Positions 41,651-54,269 of a DNA stretch of 54,785 bases are shown piece after piece. The DNA lies in NCBI GenBank assembly GCA_002104905.1, contig MCFE01000598.1:1-54785 (forward strand), given 5' to 3'. Source of the DNA: Basidiobolus meristosporus CBS 931.73. Lineage: Eukaryota > Basidiobolomycota > Basidiobolomycetes > Basidiobolales > Basidiobolaceae. The first letter of the stretch is position 1; each line of letters opens with the position of its first letter. Below the pieces are notes generated by a model. The model made no database searches and was not told where the DNA came from. It was given only the letters and a program-made list of their open reading frames with translations. The position numbers and the translations under genes are program-made.

Positions 41651-42827
41651 GTGAATCCAATCCAGATCAGCCATCAAGATCCCATCAGAAGACCATGTTA
41701 ATAGCAGTGGCTTGGAATTAATGGCTATCTACACAATCCAGCAACAGGATCACAACAGTGTTTTGCTAATTTTACAGCCAAATAAAGTTGATAAAATATG
41801 ATGTTGTTCATACGGTGTTTTGCCAAGGGTGGCATGGCATTGTTGCAGTCTTAGTGTGGCTTATGACTATCTGAGTGGATCTTACAGGCCAGTATATCCA
41901 ATTGCCTTATAGGGCAAAAAATATGATGGTGTTTTGACAGCCTCTTTGCAAGCCTTTGATGGCATTATCATGGCAGTATGGCAGCCTACAGCTAGTTCTG
42001 TATAATGCTACCTTACCAATTTACCAAATGGTATTTCCTTTTTCTACCTCCCCTTGCACAATTCATATATTCCACTGTAGAATCACCCCTCTTTATTTAC
42101 TTACACACTACTACCTTGGGTATTCCACATATAGTTTGAATCAAAAATACTATGGCCTCCTGCTTACTAGCCTCCACAAACATGCACACCTGTCACAATT
42201 TCCATACTTCTGTTACCTCAACTTTACAGCTTTTTAGTGTGATGTTTGCAAAGTTGCAATTTATCTTGTATTGCTGGTAATATGTACATCTTACAAACAA
42301 ATGCTTGGTTGCTGCCACTTCTGCCTTGAATACCCCTGAATATCCGCAAAGAACTTCTTGGTATTTAGCCAATATATTCCTTCTCCCCACTGGACTCCAG
42401 TCCCCCTTTTAGGTGTGCTCTAGCTCTTGTTTGTGTAAAATCTGTATTGAATGGTGTAGAAATTGGTTTGCTACCAAGAGATATCTGGCATGCTTTGGTA
42501 GAGTCTTCCTAATAAAAACTAGTTGCTTGTTGCACCCAGCCCAACTTTGCATTACTTAACTGATTACCCACCAATTGGGGCTGCTTAGCTTCTTAATGTC
42601 ATAAGCATAGGTGTCTCCATGTGCCTATCTGTCCTCAGTACTTTCCAACGCTTCCTGGCTATCCTCCATGTGCCAACTCATCACATCCATGACAGACCTG
42701 AAGGTATTATTCTTGATGAGATTGGGATATGGGGCACCTGCAAGTTGACTTGTCTTCCTATCTCCCCACACATCTGCTCCATAGGAAGCTTCCAAAAGGT
42801 GAAGCAGGGTCCAATATTTTCAACACA
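41651..42827. other. Transposon-derived spacer
   Basis: No gene supported; stops are frequent in all frames and nothing resembles a known family. Confidence 0.35.
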
Positions 42828-44703
42828 CTAAGCAAGATGGAGTAGCAAATGGATACAGTAGTGGCAGATATCTATGTGTTCAGCTTTAAATTTGGAGTAT
42901 AGCTGCTCAAATCCCATCACAAACTCTTTACACAAAAGCTGTAGATGCAACAAGTTGGCATTGGTGATGTGCTTCTGGATAAATATTCCTACAATGCCCA
43001 TATATGCTCCCAATGCTTCTAATGTACTCTTGGTAGAAGTGGACTCAGAAGGCCACTTGAATAAATAAATATCCAGTTCCTCCAGTCCTTGCACTTGTAT
43101 TGTTGCATATTTGTATGACTGCTGATTGGAGCCCATAAGAAGTACTTACGGCAGCTGATACTCTGTAATATCTTGACAATTCTTTCAAATTTCTCTGGTA
43201 TTTCAAAGGGCTTATTTAGCTTGGAATGCCCCATGCACAACTTGGTCATCAGTATAGGGTTATAGTTGAAAAGCAAGTGCATTGCTCCCTGTGAAAAGCT
43301 TTTGCTCCTACAGATACCCTCCATCTTAAGTATCTTGGGCTTGCAATTAATTCCATATCCTGACCAATGGCTTATGGCTTGCCAATGCTGCTGTAATTGC
43401 ATGCTGACTTCTCTATGTTCTCTCTATGGAAAGATAAGCTCTTAGTGTTGGTGTTTGGGTAATATTGATGTGGGTGAGTTATGGAACAAGTCCCCTGAAT
43501 CTCACACATTTGACAGCAATACCATCCATTGTGCCCAGAAAAGCCACCCATCTTGCTGATGGCAGGGATATCTCCAATGCAGATAATAATTTGTACTTTT
43601 ACATGATGGCCATTTACTGTTTTCCTGCCAGAAAGCATACAAAGTCACCCAGCAATGAATATAGGTAGCTAACCAGGCTGGATGGTGATTTAGGCCCAGA
43701 CACTAGTGAGACTACCATCAGATTTTGGCTTGGATACCATAAGATAGATGTCAGATTCTGGTTGATGCAAATGAGTGGCCAGCAGGACTTGCTGGTTGAG
43801 TACTTGTTTAATGAGAATCCATCAAGTGCCAAGGCAAAGGCATGGTCATACATACCTTCAAAGTAGTCCTTGCTTCTTAACTGTTTGTAATGTTGCCATT
43901 GAATATATTGGATACGTTTTAGCTTGGTTGATACTGAGTGTGGTACTCTATAGCTTCACAATATTTGTTGGACTGCATGAGCTTCTTTATACAGGGTATT
44001 ACTGGAATATATGCATAGTGTGAACTATGTTTCCCCCAACGGTGGTGGATTCCTGACAAGTTGGACACCTTGCAATGAAGGCATTTTCTGATGTGAACGT
44101 CATGCAACTGTTAACACATGCTGGTATCTGGATGGTCTCTGGGTAATATGTTGCCAGCCACATGATGGTTTGCCAGTTATACCATTTACACAATAAGTTG
44201 CATTGCAGGATGATTTTGGCAAGAAGTAGTAGTAAATCCTCAAAGCCCCCTTTACTGATACTAGTGGAAATTCACCACTTCTCTAGCCACAACATCACAT
44301 CATTCACCAGTAGATGGACTACTGGGCTCATTTGATTTGATAAAGTATCCTTGGGATTTCTTTCTACAGGTGTTGTCTCATTGCATAATGGTATTTTGCC
44401 AGGCTCACGCAGGGTACTGTTGTTAGGGAATATAGGTTCACAATCCATTAGTGAGCCTGCTTCTTCAGGGCTATCACTCTGCATGCCATATTTGGAAGGC
44501 TGGGGTAAGCCTAAAGGTGTCATAAGCTCCACTGATTTAGTTTGCCCAAGGTAACAAGTATAGACCAATGCCATTATAGAAGTATCAAGTGGCCAGCAAG
44601 ATTTTGCTGGTACAGTAATTACTGGTGAATGGCCAAATATGACTTGTGTGGCAAAACACTGGCCATGATCCTTGTCATACTTCCTATGCTGTCTGTGTTG
44701 TAA

Positions 44704-46200
44704 TGAGTCACAGTGACACCCACTGACAGATATGCTCATTCCTATATTTTCTACTTCCCTATTTCTCTACCATACTTATTTTAGTTTTATCCCATTTATC
44801 TTATTTGATCAGTACTATCCCATAAGCCAGCTGACTATCTCACCTGCTTACTGCATTGCATAAGTTATCCTGCACTTTATGTAAGATGACTAGCTGTAAG
44901 TGCTTCTATATTAGGCAAGTATATGCACCAGTACCTGTGACACATGGTCAACCCATGTCACCACCCCATGAGTGCCAAATGATGCCATAGTGTGCCAGGG
45001 AGGCCAAGAGGACTTACACGTGGCCACAGAGTTTGAAACATAGATCTTCCACTTCATGTAAAGCAGCCCCTGTGTTTCACCAATTGTGTTTGAGAGAATC
45101 TATTTTTTGCCCTTTTTTTTTAGATCAATGTTGCATATGATGTGTAGAGGACAGAAGGACTGAAGACATGCTTCTAGTACTCAATACCCATGGCACTCTG
45201 AATTTAGCTCCTGTGGCTTATAACATGTCACAAAAATGAATGGCACTATCTTGGTCCACTGGTACTATCAGGCACTATATTTAAATATTAGCCCTAAAGT
45301 AGAACCTATACAAAGCACTTATAGTGTCAGATAGTACCAGTGGACCAAGATAGTGCCATGCATTTTTGTGACATGCTACAAGCCTGTGGGGCTAGATTTA
45401 GAGTGCCATGGGTATTGTGTACCTGATGCATATCTTCAGTCTGTCTGTGCTCTATTAGGTCATGCACAATTTTGATCCCAAAAAAAAGGTTAAAATATTG
45501 ATTTTCTCCCGCACAGTAGGTGAAACACAGGGGCTGCTTTGCATGAATAAGCAGAACTATATGTCACAATCTGTGGCCAAGTTTAGGTTTGCTATGACTC
45601 TCAGGCACACTATGGCACTATTTGGCACTCATGGCTCAATGTGGCACTATCCAATGGAACAAGTCTATTGATTAGTGTGATCACTGCTACCTGCTGCTAC
45701 CTGAACTTCCAACCCCAGACCACAGGCCACTCCCAGGAAGCCATGCTGACAGCCAAATCACCTTGGAGGTACTACTTCTGAGGAATACTCAGAGTAGGTA
45801 TCTTTTACTATATTCAAATCTTTCCCAAGTGTGTTCTTGTACAAGCAAAGATATTTTTCTGTCTTTGTAACAGTTGACCACCGCTGCATTCTTATCAAGT
45901 GCCTGCTGGTGGAGTTTACAGTTGTTTTGACTTTGGAAGCTTTAGTACATTGTCATCTAAAAAGATGCTGAACCCTGCACATACTTTTGTTAAGATGGCA
46001 ACTAAGTTGGGGATTGTGGCTCAATAGTTTTCCCCTGACAAGCTTTTGGCTTTACTCCCATCATACTATATTAGAGACAGAACCCAAGTGTTCCTAGCAA
46101 GCTTTTGCCAGAGGTTGTTGCACCCAGTGAGCACCCTATGCACAAAAACTCTTGAAAAGTTTGGATGTATCTCTCACTTGGACTTAAACACTATTACAGC
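44704..46200 (+). mobile_element. Element R copy 1 (LTR-like ~1.06-kb repeat), with foldback copy 2 inside
   Basis: Starts TGAGTCACAGTGACACCCACTGACAG and ends ...TATTACAGCA. It interrupts the zinc-finger coding part of the transposase: the flanking sequence 'gccatgaaac' / 'tcattacaacacagacagc' aligns to the uninterrupted 'gtgagtcatgaaatacacagacagc' of the fragment at 41010. About 280 bp of R (the part carrying its TATA box) has been replaced by the foldback element at 44968-45666. Confidence 0.65.
44968..45666. mobile_element. Foldback element, copy 2
   Basis: Same family as 39613-40845 but without the 498-bp insertion. The left arm starts at ATGAGTGCCAAATGATGCC, so it lacks ~35 bp of the terminus; the right arm ends GGAACAAGTCT. 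The inner pair of inverted repeats around 'tatttaaatatt' is intact. It sits within R copy 1. Confidence 0.75.
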
Positions 46201-46270
46201 ATGTTTCATGGCTTAGAGGCATGCTACAATGATCACATGGTCATATTTCTCTTCTCTTAAGGTGTTGAGT

Positions 46271-47179
46271 CAGAGTAATATTGTCCATGGGGCAAACAGC
46301 TTGACACTTAACAATGTAACTCTATAATATCTCTCTTTTGTCAATACTCATGTGAATTTAAGACAATCTTGTATTTGAGATATTTGCCTACATGAATGTA
46401 AGATTTAATGATGACCTGCCATTGTAAGCATTATAAATATAGTTGTGGTACCACATACACATGCATATGTAACACCATCTTCCCTTTGGATTGACTCACT
46501 TCCATTTATGTGCTGCCAAAAAATAAAGTAAAGTTGTCTGGTTCCTAATCAAACCCCACTGCTGACAGCAGTAGAAGAATGGTTGGACAACAGCTTGCTT
46601 TGATATTTAGTGCAACAAGTGGGGCTATAACCAAAAAAGGCCCTGTGGACAGTGTGCCCACTGAAGGTAATAATGTGGACTCCTCAGGCTCTTAGTCAAG
46701 TAGGCAATTGGAAATCTCTGTGGAGCTGCAAGCTAACTATAATGCTCAGACAGATGAGAAAGAGCAAATGCAATACCTCTTGTGGAGGACCAGCAAATGG
46801 CCATCATAACATCACCACTACCAGTGGTAGCCAGTATGTTGTTGGCTCATATTAAAGCATTAATGAGGCAATTAGGTGTAGTGGCTAATAGGATAGATGC
46901 ATGGCCCAGAGAAATTGGGAAGTAGCCCCAAAACAGGATGAGCAGATAAAAATGTAGAGCAATTAATATCCCAGGTAGAGAAAGTATTATCTTTGCTGCA
47001 AAGAAGGAACTCAAGTACCTTAATATCACAGCTAAGAATTAAGCCACTTCCCAATGTAACAGCAGAGAAACACTGTACAGTCTTTGAAGCACAACAATGG
47101 TGCTCAAAGATAAAGCCCACAAAAAAACCTTTAACAGCATGGGAGAGAGAAAATTTAATGTCTATACCAAAGCCTATAA
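46271..47179. other. Transposon-derived DNA without a clear frame
   Basis: No gene supported. An open frame at 46993-47262 (+, ...KPLTAWERENLMSIPKP...) leads into the next feature and may belong to its 5' part. Confidence 0.35.
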
Positions 47180-48860
47180 ATCAAAAGACATTGAAGATCC
47201 ATGAAGCCACTGAGTGCATGATGAAGAGTAGGCTGATATTCAAGAGGCTGTTAGAAGTGTAGCATGCCAACACCTCAAGGCCAGCATACCATGGGACCAT
47301 CAGGAACTCAAGGCCAAGTAGAATGAGCTTGACTTGCTCCATGAGCATTATCCTGGATTCAAAGAAGCAAATGAATTTTGGGCCAGCATGGGTATGCTGA
47401 GAAAGTATTTCAAGAATAGCAGGAACTATTAAAGGCAGAAGTACAAGGGTGCCATGGCTAAAAACCAGCAGCTTCCTCAAGAGCCCATTACAAGCAGGGC
47501 CAAAAGCTCCAAACAAGCATCAAACAGGCATCAGGTAGCTAGAATAGTGCCAATAAGGGAAAAGCATGCAGACGCCAATGCACCAGCCTGACATTTACCA
47601 AGGAAACAGCAAAGTTCTACTCAAGAAGCACTCACTCAAGGCAGCTGCAAAGGATTTGGTCATGATAAATGCAAGCAGCTACTGTAGGAGCCTGTTGCAG
47701 CAGGGCTGAGAGCTCAAAAAAGTGGCAAAGCAGTGTCAGGTTGCCTGCCAAGTGCCAGCAAGGAACAAGCAGGCCAAAAAAGATGCATTGGAGCAATATT
47801 TATCAAGAAGAAAACATGGTTCAATACAAGAAGCACTTAGACAAAGTAATAGTGAAAGCCCTGGCAGTGACAGAGGAAGAGATAACAGGGAAACGTCTAC
47901 CCAAGCCAGAGACAGGCAAGTGTAAGAAAAAAGCTGCAGTTCTTGCCTATTCATGCTGTAAGCTCTGAACAGACTGAATCCTGTCATAGCCAAAAAGAGT
48001 TACCAGCAAGTAAACAGCTGTTCTCACAAGAGTTGGAAGCACAGCCAGTTGAGCTACACTCCAGTGAGGTAGATGAGCTTACAGAGAAAGGCAACTTGCT
48101 TACCACAGCCTCCATGGCCACCATTGCTGATAGAGTGGAGATTCCACTGACAGAGAAAGCAACAACATCAAGAGCTCAAAAGGATAATACAATGCCTTTG
48201 GTGGATTTTTGGAACAATAAAAGGCACACCAAGAGGTTGCAGTATTTCTTCAAGAGTAGTGCTCAAGAAAATGCACCATAATATTGCAAGGACTTATTGC
48301 AAAGACTAGCAGATGAGGAGCTAGACCTTGCAGTGCTGGCTGAAGACCAGGATGTATGGGAACCAGTTAATGAACAATAGCATAAAGCCATAGGGTTCCT
48401 GCCAAAGTCATGAAAACAGTATGTTACAGTAGAAATACTTATAGAGTGGTGGATTTCAATGAAGTTACTTGTTGAATGTTGAGCTGATCTTGATGTTAGT
48501 ATACAGTATAGGGACTTGTATTGCTCAGTGTAATTTGCAATTGAGGTACAACCAAAGTTTCAATGGATATAAATCAATTTGTATGCATAAAAAGTAAGAG
48601 AAACAGTTGAGTCAGGTAGTAAGGAGCATGAACAAGAGGCAATAGCCAATCAATGAGCACAAGCATAGGATGTGATAGAGTGTTTAGGATCAGAAAGTGA
48701 GAAAATTGGCAGAGAACTGATCAAAAGACACTTTTGTATTGTTGCAATGAGAAATTCTGATCAAGTTTTTTATGATATCTGCGGTTTGATTATTTTTTGG
48801 CAGTCTTTACACAGTGTCTGGATGGAATCAATACCTCTTAACCATGTGACTTAGAACTTG
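47180..48860 (+). pseudogene. Unidentified transposon-associated reading frame, copy A (+)
   Basis: A degenerate reading frame with recognisable blocks in order: IPWDHQELKAK...EHYPGFKEANEFWAS (about 47285-47390), a glutamine/alanine/lysine-rich middle, VELHSSEVDE...GNLLTTA, VDFWNNKRHTKRLQYFFKSSAQEN (about 48210-48275), CKDLLQRLADEELDLAVLAED, and then SESEKIGRELIKRHF..VAMRNSDQVFYDI (about 48690-48785). The same blocks occur in two other copies on the minus strand. I do not recognise the family; it may be a gag-like or accessory protein of a transposon. Only a few stops separate long stretches in one frame. Confidence 0.6.
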
Positions 48861-48879
48861 TGATGGCCTTTTGACAGGA

Positions 48880-51130
48880 TCATCACAATCATTGTTCATA
48901 GGGATATGCCCTTTGCCTGTGATTGTGGTGGGACCCTACAGATTTATGCAAATGTTCATGCACTGGTCCCCATATGTCCTGGGCTTCAGCCAGCACTAAG
49001 AGGTTTGGCACCTTGTCTGCCAGCTTTTGCAATAAGTCCTTGAAATACTAGGTGCATTGTCTTGTGCATTGCTCTTAAAGAAGTGCTGCAACCACTTGTA
49101 GTGCCTATTGCTGCTCCATGATTCTGCTGAAGATATTCAGATGATCTGCTAAATTCTTGACATTGTTGCGTTGCTTGTTAGTGCACTCTCCACTCTTTCT
49201 ACAATGGAGAATGTTGGGGCTGTAGTAGATAACTTGTCTCTCTCTGCAGGCTTATCCACCTCAAAGGGGTGTAGCTCAACCAACTGTGCTTCCAATGCTT
49301 ATGACATCAGCTATTGTCTTTTAGGTAATTCTTCTTGGCTATTAAGAAGTTTAGACTGTTTTAGGCCAATGGTATCAGCTGGTGAGAGCTGCAGCTTTTT
49401 TCTCATGCTTCCCCGGCTCTTGCTTGGGTACACTTTCTTTCCTTTACCTCTGCCTTTAGCACTTCTAGGTTTTTGACTGCTACTTTCAGTCAGGGCTTCA
49501 ACTATGGTATCACATTGTCTCCTTGCTAAATGCTACATGGGTACATTCACTTTTGCCTGCTTGTCTCCTATATACACTCTTCTGGGTACCTAATATATCT
49601 TTGCTGCTTATGTTGAGCATTAAGTCCTTTATGTGACAGGAACTTGAGAAAACTGCCAGCTTTTTTCAGTGCCTGGTTGCTCACAGTACTTTGAATGATT
49701 GCTTCCTGATAAGTTCTACATTGTTGCCTTGATAAATACAGCACTGGCGCATTCAATTCTGCCTACCTGCCCTTACTGGCACTCTTCTTACTACCTGACA
49801 CTTCTGTTCTGCTTATCTAGAGCTTTCAGCACTGCTTGCATTGAGCTTCTGCGGAAGCCACTGACTTTGAACAGTGACACCATTGCTCCTCTGTCTTTGA
49901 GTACCTCTGCTGTTCTGGAGATACTTTCTTAGCATTGTAGTGGGGTCACAGTGACACAAACAATCCAGCATGCTCATTCTCATATTTTCTACATCCCTGT
50001 TCTTCTACTACCCTTACTTTAGGTTTATCCCATTTGTCATATCTGATTAGTACTATCCCACAAGCCAGCTAACTAGGATACCAGCTTATTTATTGCACAA
50101 GTTATCCCTCACTTTATGCAAGAATTCTGGGAGTAAGTGCTTCTATATTGGCAAGCTCCTGCTCCAGGGCCCATGACCCACAATCAAGCTGTGTCTCCAT
50201 CCTTACCATTTTCATTCCATGTATGGCATTCCTATGTAGCACACATGTGAGAATACTGATCAATGGTTGATTGGATGTGCTTTGCCTCTTAGAACCTTCT
50301 GGCATCTACTTAGAACATTGTTACTCATTCTGAAGTCATTAAGACTTCTATTAATCTCTGGAACCTTCTGGAACACCATGATTAGTAATCACTTGGCCAT
50401 TGAGAAAACCATATAAGTGAGGTAATCCTTTGACAATATATCATCATCCATCTTATCAATATTCTGACTTGTTGATTATTGTGAGCACTGCTGCCTGATC
50501 TTCCAATCCCAGGCCACAGGACACCACCAGGAAACCATGCTGACATTCAACATACCTTCAAGGCACTACTTCTGAGGAATACTCTGAGTAGGTATCTTTT
50601 GTAATATTTGATTCTCTCACAGGTTTGTTCTTGTACAAGTAAAGATACTTTTCTGCCTTTGTAACTATTGTCCATGGCTGCATTCTTATCAAGTCCCTGC
50701 TGGTGGAGTTAACAGTTGTTTAGACCTTGAAAGCCTTGGTGCATTGTCATCTCAAAGGATGCTGAACGCAGTACATACATTTGTTAAGACACTAACAAAG
50801 CAGAGGGTTGTAGCTCAATTGTTTTCCATTGACCAGTGTGTGGCTTTATTCCCCTTCACATTAGAGTAGTGACAGGACCCAAGTATTCCTATCAAGCTTT
50901 TGCAAGAGATTATTGCACCCAGTGAGCAATCTACATACAAAACACTTGAGAAGTGTTAGACATATCTCTCCCTTGGACTTATATATCACCACAGTATTTC
51001 AATGCAGGCCAAAAATTTATTTGCTTGTTTGAGTCCAGAATAATGCTCATGGAGCAGTTCAACTACCTTCCCTATGAACAATGACTCTAATGATCCTATC
51101 AAATGGCCATCAAAAAGTTGAAATCCTATG
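48880..51130 (-). pseudogene. Unidentified reading frame, copy B (-), interrupted by element R
   Basis: The right part (51130-51000) carries ELLHEHYSGLKQANKFLAC. After element R (about 49938-50998) it continues with MLRKYLQNSR...LPQKLNASSAESSR (49935 onwards), VLYLSRQQCRTYQEAI (about 49740), VELHPFEVDKPAERDKL (about 49280) and KDLLQKLADKVPNLLVLAEAQD (about 49040-48980). The block order equals copy A. It is broken by stops. Confidence 0.6.
49938..50998 (+). mobile_element. Element R copy 2
   Basis: About 1.06 kb, from TAGTGGGGTCACAGTGACAC to ...TATCACCACAGTA. It contains 'accatataagtgagg' (TATA-like) followed by 'acaatatatcatcatcc', then a ~500-bp right part shared with copies 1 and 3. It is inserted between FLAC.. 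and MLRKY of copy B. Confidence 0.65.
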
Positions 51131-51539
51131 ACAAAGAAGTATTAATGACACTGGGTCACCATATAAGACTGTCAAAAAAAATTGCACTGCAGATTTCACA
51201 CAAAACTTGGTCAAAATTCCTCATCACAACAGTACATACATGGTTTTGATTAGTTTTATACCACTTCTCTCACTCTCTGATCCCAAACACTCAATCACCT
51301 CAAAATTTTTTTACAATGATTGGCTATTGCCTGTCTTACACTCATTACTTCCTGACTTCACCAATGCTCTTACTTTTCTTGCAAACAAATTTGTTTACTT
51401 CAATTAGGACTTCAGCTGTAGCTTGATATGCCAACTATACTGATATATACAAATCCCCATACCCAAAGTCAACATTGAGTGCAACTTCTCACTCAGTGAG
51501 TAACTCCACAAAAATCTACCACTTTACAAGTATTTTTGC
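51131..51539. other. Repeat homologue of 38930-39470
   Basis: 51150-51410 is the contiguous counterpart of 38930-39470 and lacks the MITE; it serves as an empty site. No gene. Confidence 0.45.
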
Positions 51540-53700
51540 TGAATCACCGTTTTTCCATGACTTTGGCAGAAGAGTTTTGGCTTTATGCTTTTTTTCACTC
51601 ACTGGCTCTTAGATGCCCCGGTCCTCAGCTGCCACTGCAAGGCTTAGCACCTTGTCTGCCAGTGCTTACAATATATCTTTGCTATATTTGATTGTGTTTT
51701 CTTGAGCACTTCTCTTGAAGAAGCACTGCAACATATTTGTGTGCCTTTTCATGTTCCAAAATTCCACTGTTGGCAATGTAATAGTTGTCTGAGCTCTGGA
51801 CAATACTGCCTTCTCTGTCACTGCAACCTCCACTCTGCCAATAATGGAGGACGTAGTAGTGGGGTGACAGTGACACCCACTGACAGATGTGCTCATTCCC
51901 TTATTTTCTACTTCCCTATATCCCTACTACACTCATTTTAGTTTTATCCCATTTGTCTTACCCAATCAGTACTATCCCATAAGTTGGTTGACTATCACAC
52001 CTGCCTACCTTATTGCATAAGTGACCCCTCACTTTATATAAGATTACTAGCTACAAGTACTTCTATATTAGGCAAGTACCTGTGCCAGTACCCATGACAC
52101 ATGATCAACTCGTGTCACCATCCCTACCATTTCCATACCATATATGGTATCCCCATGTTACACAGGTTTCAGAATATTGATTCCTGATTGGTTGGATGTG
52201 CTGTGCTTCTTAGAACCTTCTGGCACCTACTTAGAACATTCTTAGGTCATTCTGATGTCATTAAGATTTCTATTGATCTCTGGAACTTTCTGGAACACCA
52301 TGATTAGTAATCACTTAGCCAGTGAGAAAAGTATATAAGGGAGGCTATCCCTCTACAATAAATCATCATCCCTTTTATCAATATACCAACTTGTTGATTA
52401 GTGTGATCACTGCTACCTGCTGCTACCTGAACTTCCAACCCTAGATCACAGGACACTCCCAGGAAACCGCGCTGACAGCCAACTGACCTTGGAGGCACTA
52501 CTTGTGAGGAATACTCAGAGTAGGTATCTTTTATTATACTTGATTCTTTCCCAAGTTTGTTCTTGTACAGGAAAAGATACTTTTCTGTCTTTGTAACTAT
52601 TGACCACAGCTGCATTCTTATCAAGTCCCTGCTGGTGGAGTTTACAGTTGTTTTGACTTTGGAAGCTTTAGTACATTGTCATCTCAAAGGACGCTGAGCC
52701 CAGCACATACTTTTGTTAAGATGCCAACTAAGTTGGGGATTGTAGCTCAATAGTTTTCCCTTGACAAGCTTGTGGCTTTATTCCCCTTCACATTAGATTA
52801 GAAACAGAACCCAAGTATTCCTAGCAAGCTTTTGCCAGAGGTTATTGCACTCAGTGAACACCCCACACACAAAACACTTGAGAAGTGTTGGACGTATCTC
52901 TCCCTTGGACCTATACACCACCACAACATGAAGGCTGTAAGAGACAAATTGCCTCTCTCTTTAGACTCATTTACTTCACTGGATTGTAGCTCAACTGGCA
53001 GTACTTGCAACTCTTGAGAAAAAAGCCGTTTCCTGGTTGGTTATTCTTTTTGACTTTTATGGGAATTAGCCTGTTATAGGCTGATGGCAACAATGGGTGA
53101 TAACCTCAGCTTTTCTCTCACACTTACCAGTCTCTGGCACAGCTAGATTTTCTCCTTTTAGGTTTACTTTTATTGATGCCCTTATCTTCACTGCTACTTT
53201 GACTGAGGGCTTATTGAATTGCAACTCATTCTCTCCTTGATAAATGCTTTGCCAGTGCATCCATTCCTGCCTGCTTTTCACTCACTGGTATTCTTTAGGC
53301 TACCTGATATTTCTTTGATGTTTGTTTCTAATTTTCAATCCGGCTTGTGACAGGATACTGAGGGAGCTGCTGGTTTTTATCACTGCCAGGTCCTTCACTA
53401 CTATTTTGACTGAGCACTTCTTTTCTTGAACAACAACATTTTTCTTAATAAATGTTGCACTGGTGAATCTGCTTCTGGCTGCTTATCTGTCAGTGGCACT
53501 CTTCCAGCTACCTGATGATCCTTTGCCCTTACTGGCCCAAAATCCATTTGCCTTTTTGATTTCAGGGTAATACTCCTGGAACAGATCCAGTGCATTCTGT
53601 TTGGCCTTGAATTCCTGATGGTCCCATGGTATGCCAGTGTGGTGAGGTAGATGTACCCCTGGGAAACACTATACAACTCAAGGTGTCTGAGGTGTCTGAT
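51540..53700 (-). pseudogene. Unidentified reading frame, copy C (-), interrupted by element R
   Basis: Read from 53700: TGIPWDHQEFKAKQNAL...EYYPEIKKANGFWAS (about 53640-53540), LLRKMLLFKKRSAQ, WQSIYQGENELQFNK (about 53250), PVELQSSEVNESKERGNL (to about 52930). After element R it resumes IIGRVEVAVTEKAV...VEFWNMKRHTNMLQCFFKRSAQEN (51840-51700) and KVLSLAVAAED. The order is as in copies A and B. Degenerate. Confidence 0.6.
51862..52925 (+). mobile_element. Element R copy 3 (best preserved)
   Basis: 1,064 bp, from TGGGGTGACAGTGACACCCACTG to ...ACACCACCACAACA. A TATATAAG box lies at 52332-52339 with AATAAA at 52357-52362. TG...CA ends together with this promoter/polyadenylation pair suggest a long LTR. 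No reading frame of its own. It is inserted in copy C between GNLSLTA.. and the VEVAVTEK block. A clear target duplication is not visible. Confidence 0.65.
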
Positions 53701-54269
53701 GGGTGCAAGAACCTCTAGGGCTAAGCTGCTGGTGTCTCTGTCACTATGTTACTATAGTAAAAGCTCCTGCATCTCAACCTCCTTAGGTGCTCTGAGTGTC
53801 TACAAAGGCCTCTGTGCATCATGTGCACTCCTCTGAAAAGCTCCTTGATGACAGGTCTGAGGTGTAACTGTTGAAGTTAGGTGCAGTGAGCAGCTGCTAA
53901 TCAATAAGGGGTAGATATTACTGATAGTGTTGAAATATTGTACTATTGAGTATCATTCAGCATGTAAAAATGTACTTAACAATTGTGAAATAGTCTTGGT
54001 TACTCTAAAACTAACTAAGAGCCCTAACTTTGCCACTTTCTTCAGATCTATAATCCAATGATTCTTTCCCAATAGTCAAGATCAAATTGGCACTCTAACC
54101 AAATGTTATGTACTAACCCTGAAACTGTTACAGAATACTCCGGAGTGTTGAAAAGCTCTCCTTACTTAGTGTTATAGCTGTAATACTTTGACAAAGGTAT
54201 AAATACTGAGTTTTTTTATGAATAAGCAATAGCTCAACTATTATAACTATATCTTGATATGTTCCTTAT
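53701..54269. other. Transposon-derived spacer
   Basis: No gene or clear repeat recognised. Confidence 0.35.

Larger units (their letters stand above)
42828..46270 (-). pseudogene. Degenerate Tnp2 (Transposase_21-type) transposase, split by element R
   Basis: Read on the minus strand. A zinc-finger start at 46270-46200 resumes at ~44700 after element R. Then come CVNSC...CPTCQES (about 44090-44040), a YSTSKSCWPLICINQNL segment and a GPKSP stretch (about 43800-43690), the strongly typical GDIPAISKMGGFSGHNGWYCCQMCEI (about 43570-43500), SFSQGAMHLLFN (about 43290-43250), and a C-terminal CHYCIHLLLHLA (about 42870-42830). This is the order found in fungal CACTA-like Tnp2 transposases. It is broken by stops and frameshifts and cannot be active. 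Confidence 0.75.

Noticed and set aside
42000-42240. 93-codon frame between transposase fragments
   Set aside because: Hydrophobic low-complexity reading without homologous copy or domain.
44272-44739. A new 155-aa protein starting MSISVSGCHC
   Set aside because: The first residues come from element R. The rest is the transposase N-terminal region out of context, and the same start recurs at 51896 next to another R copy.
39613-45666. CRISPR-like array because of repeated TAGTGCC units
   Set aside because: The units are short, inverted and irregularly spaced within foldback arms; the locus is eukaryotic.
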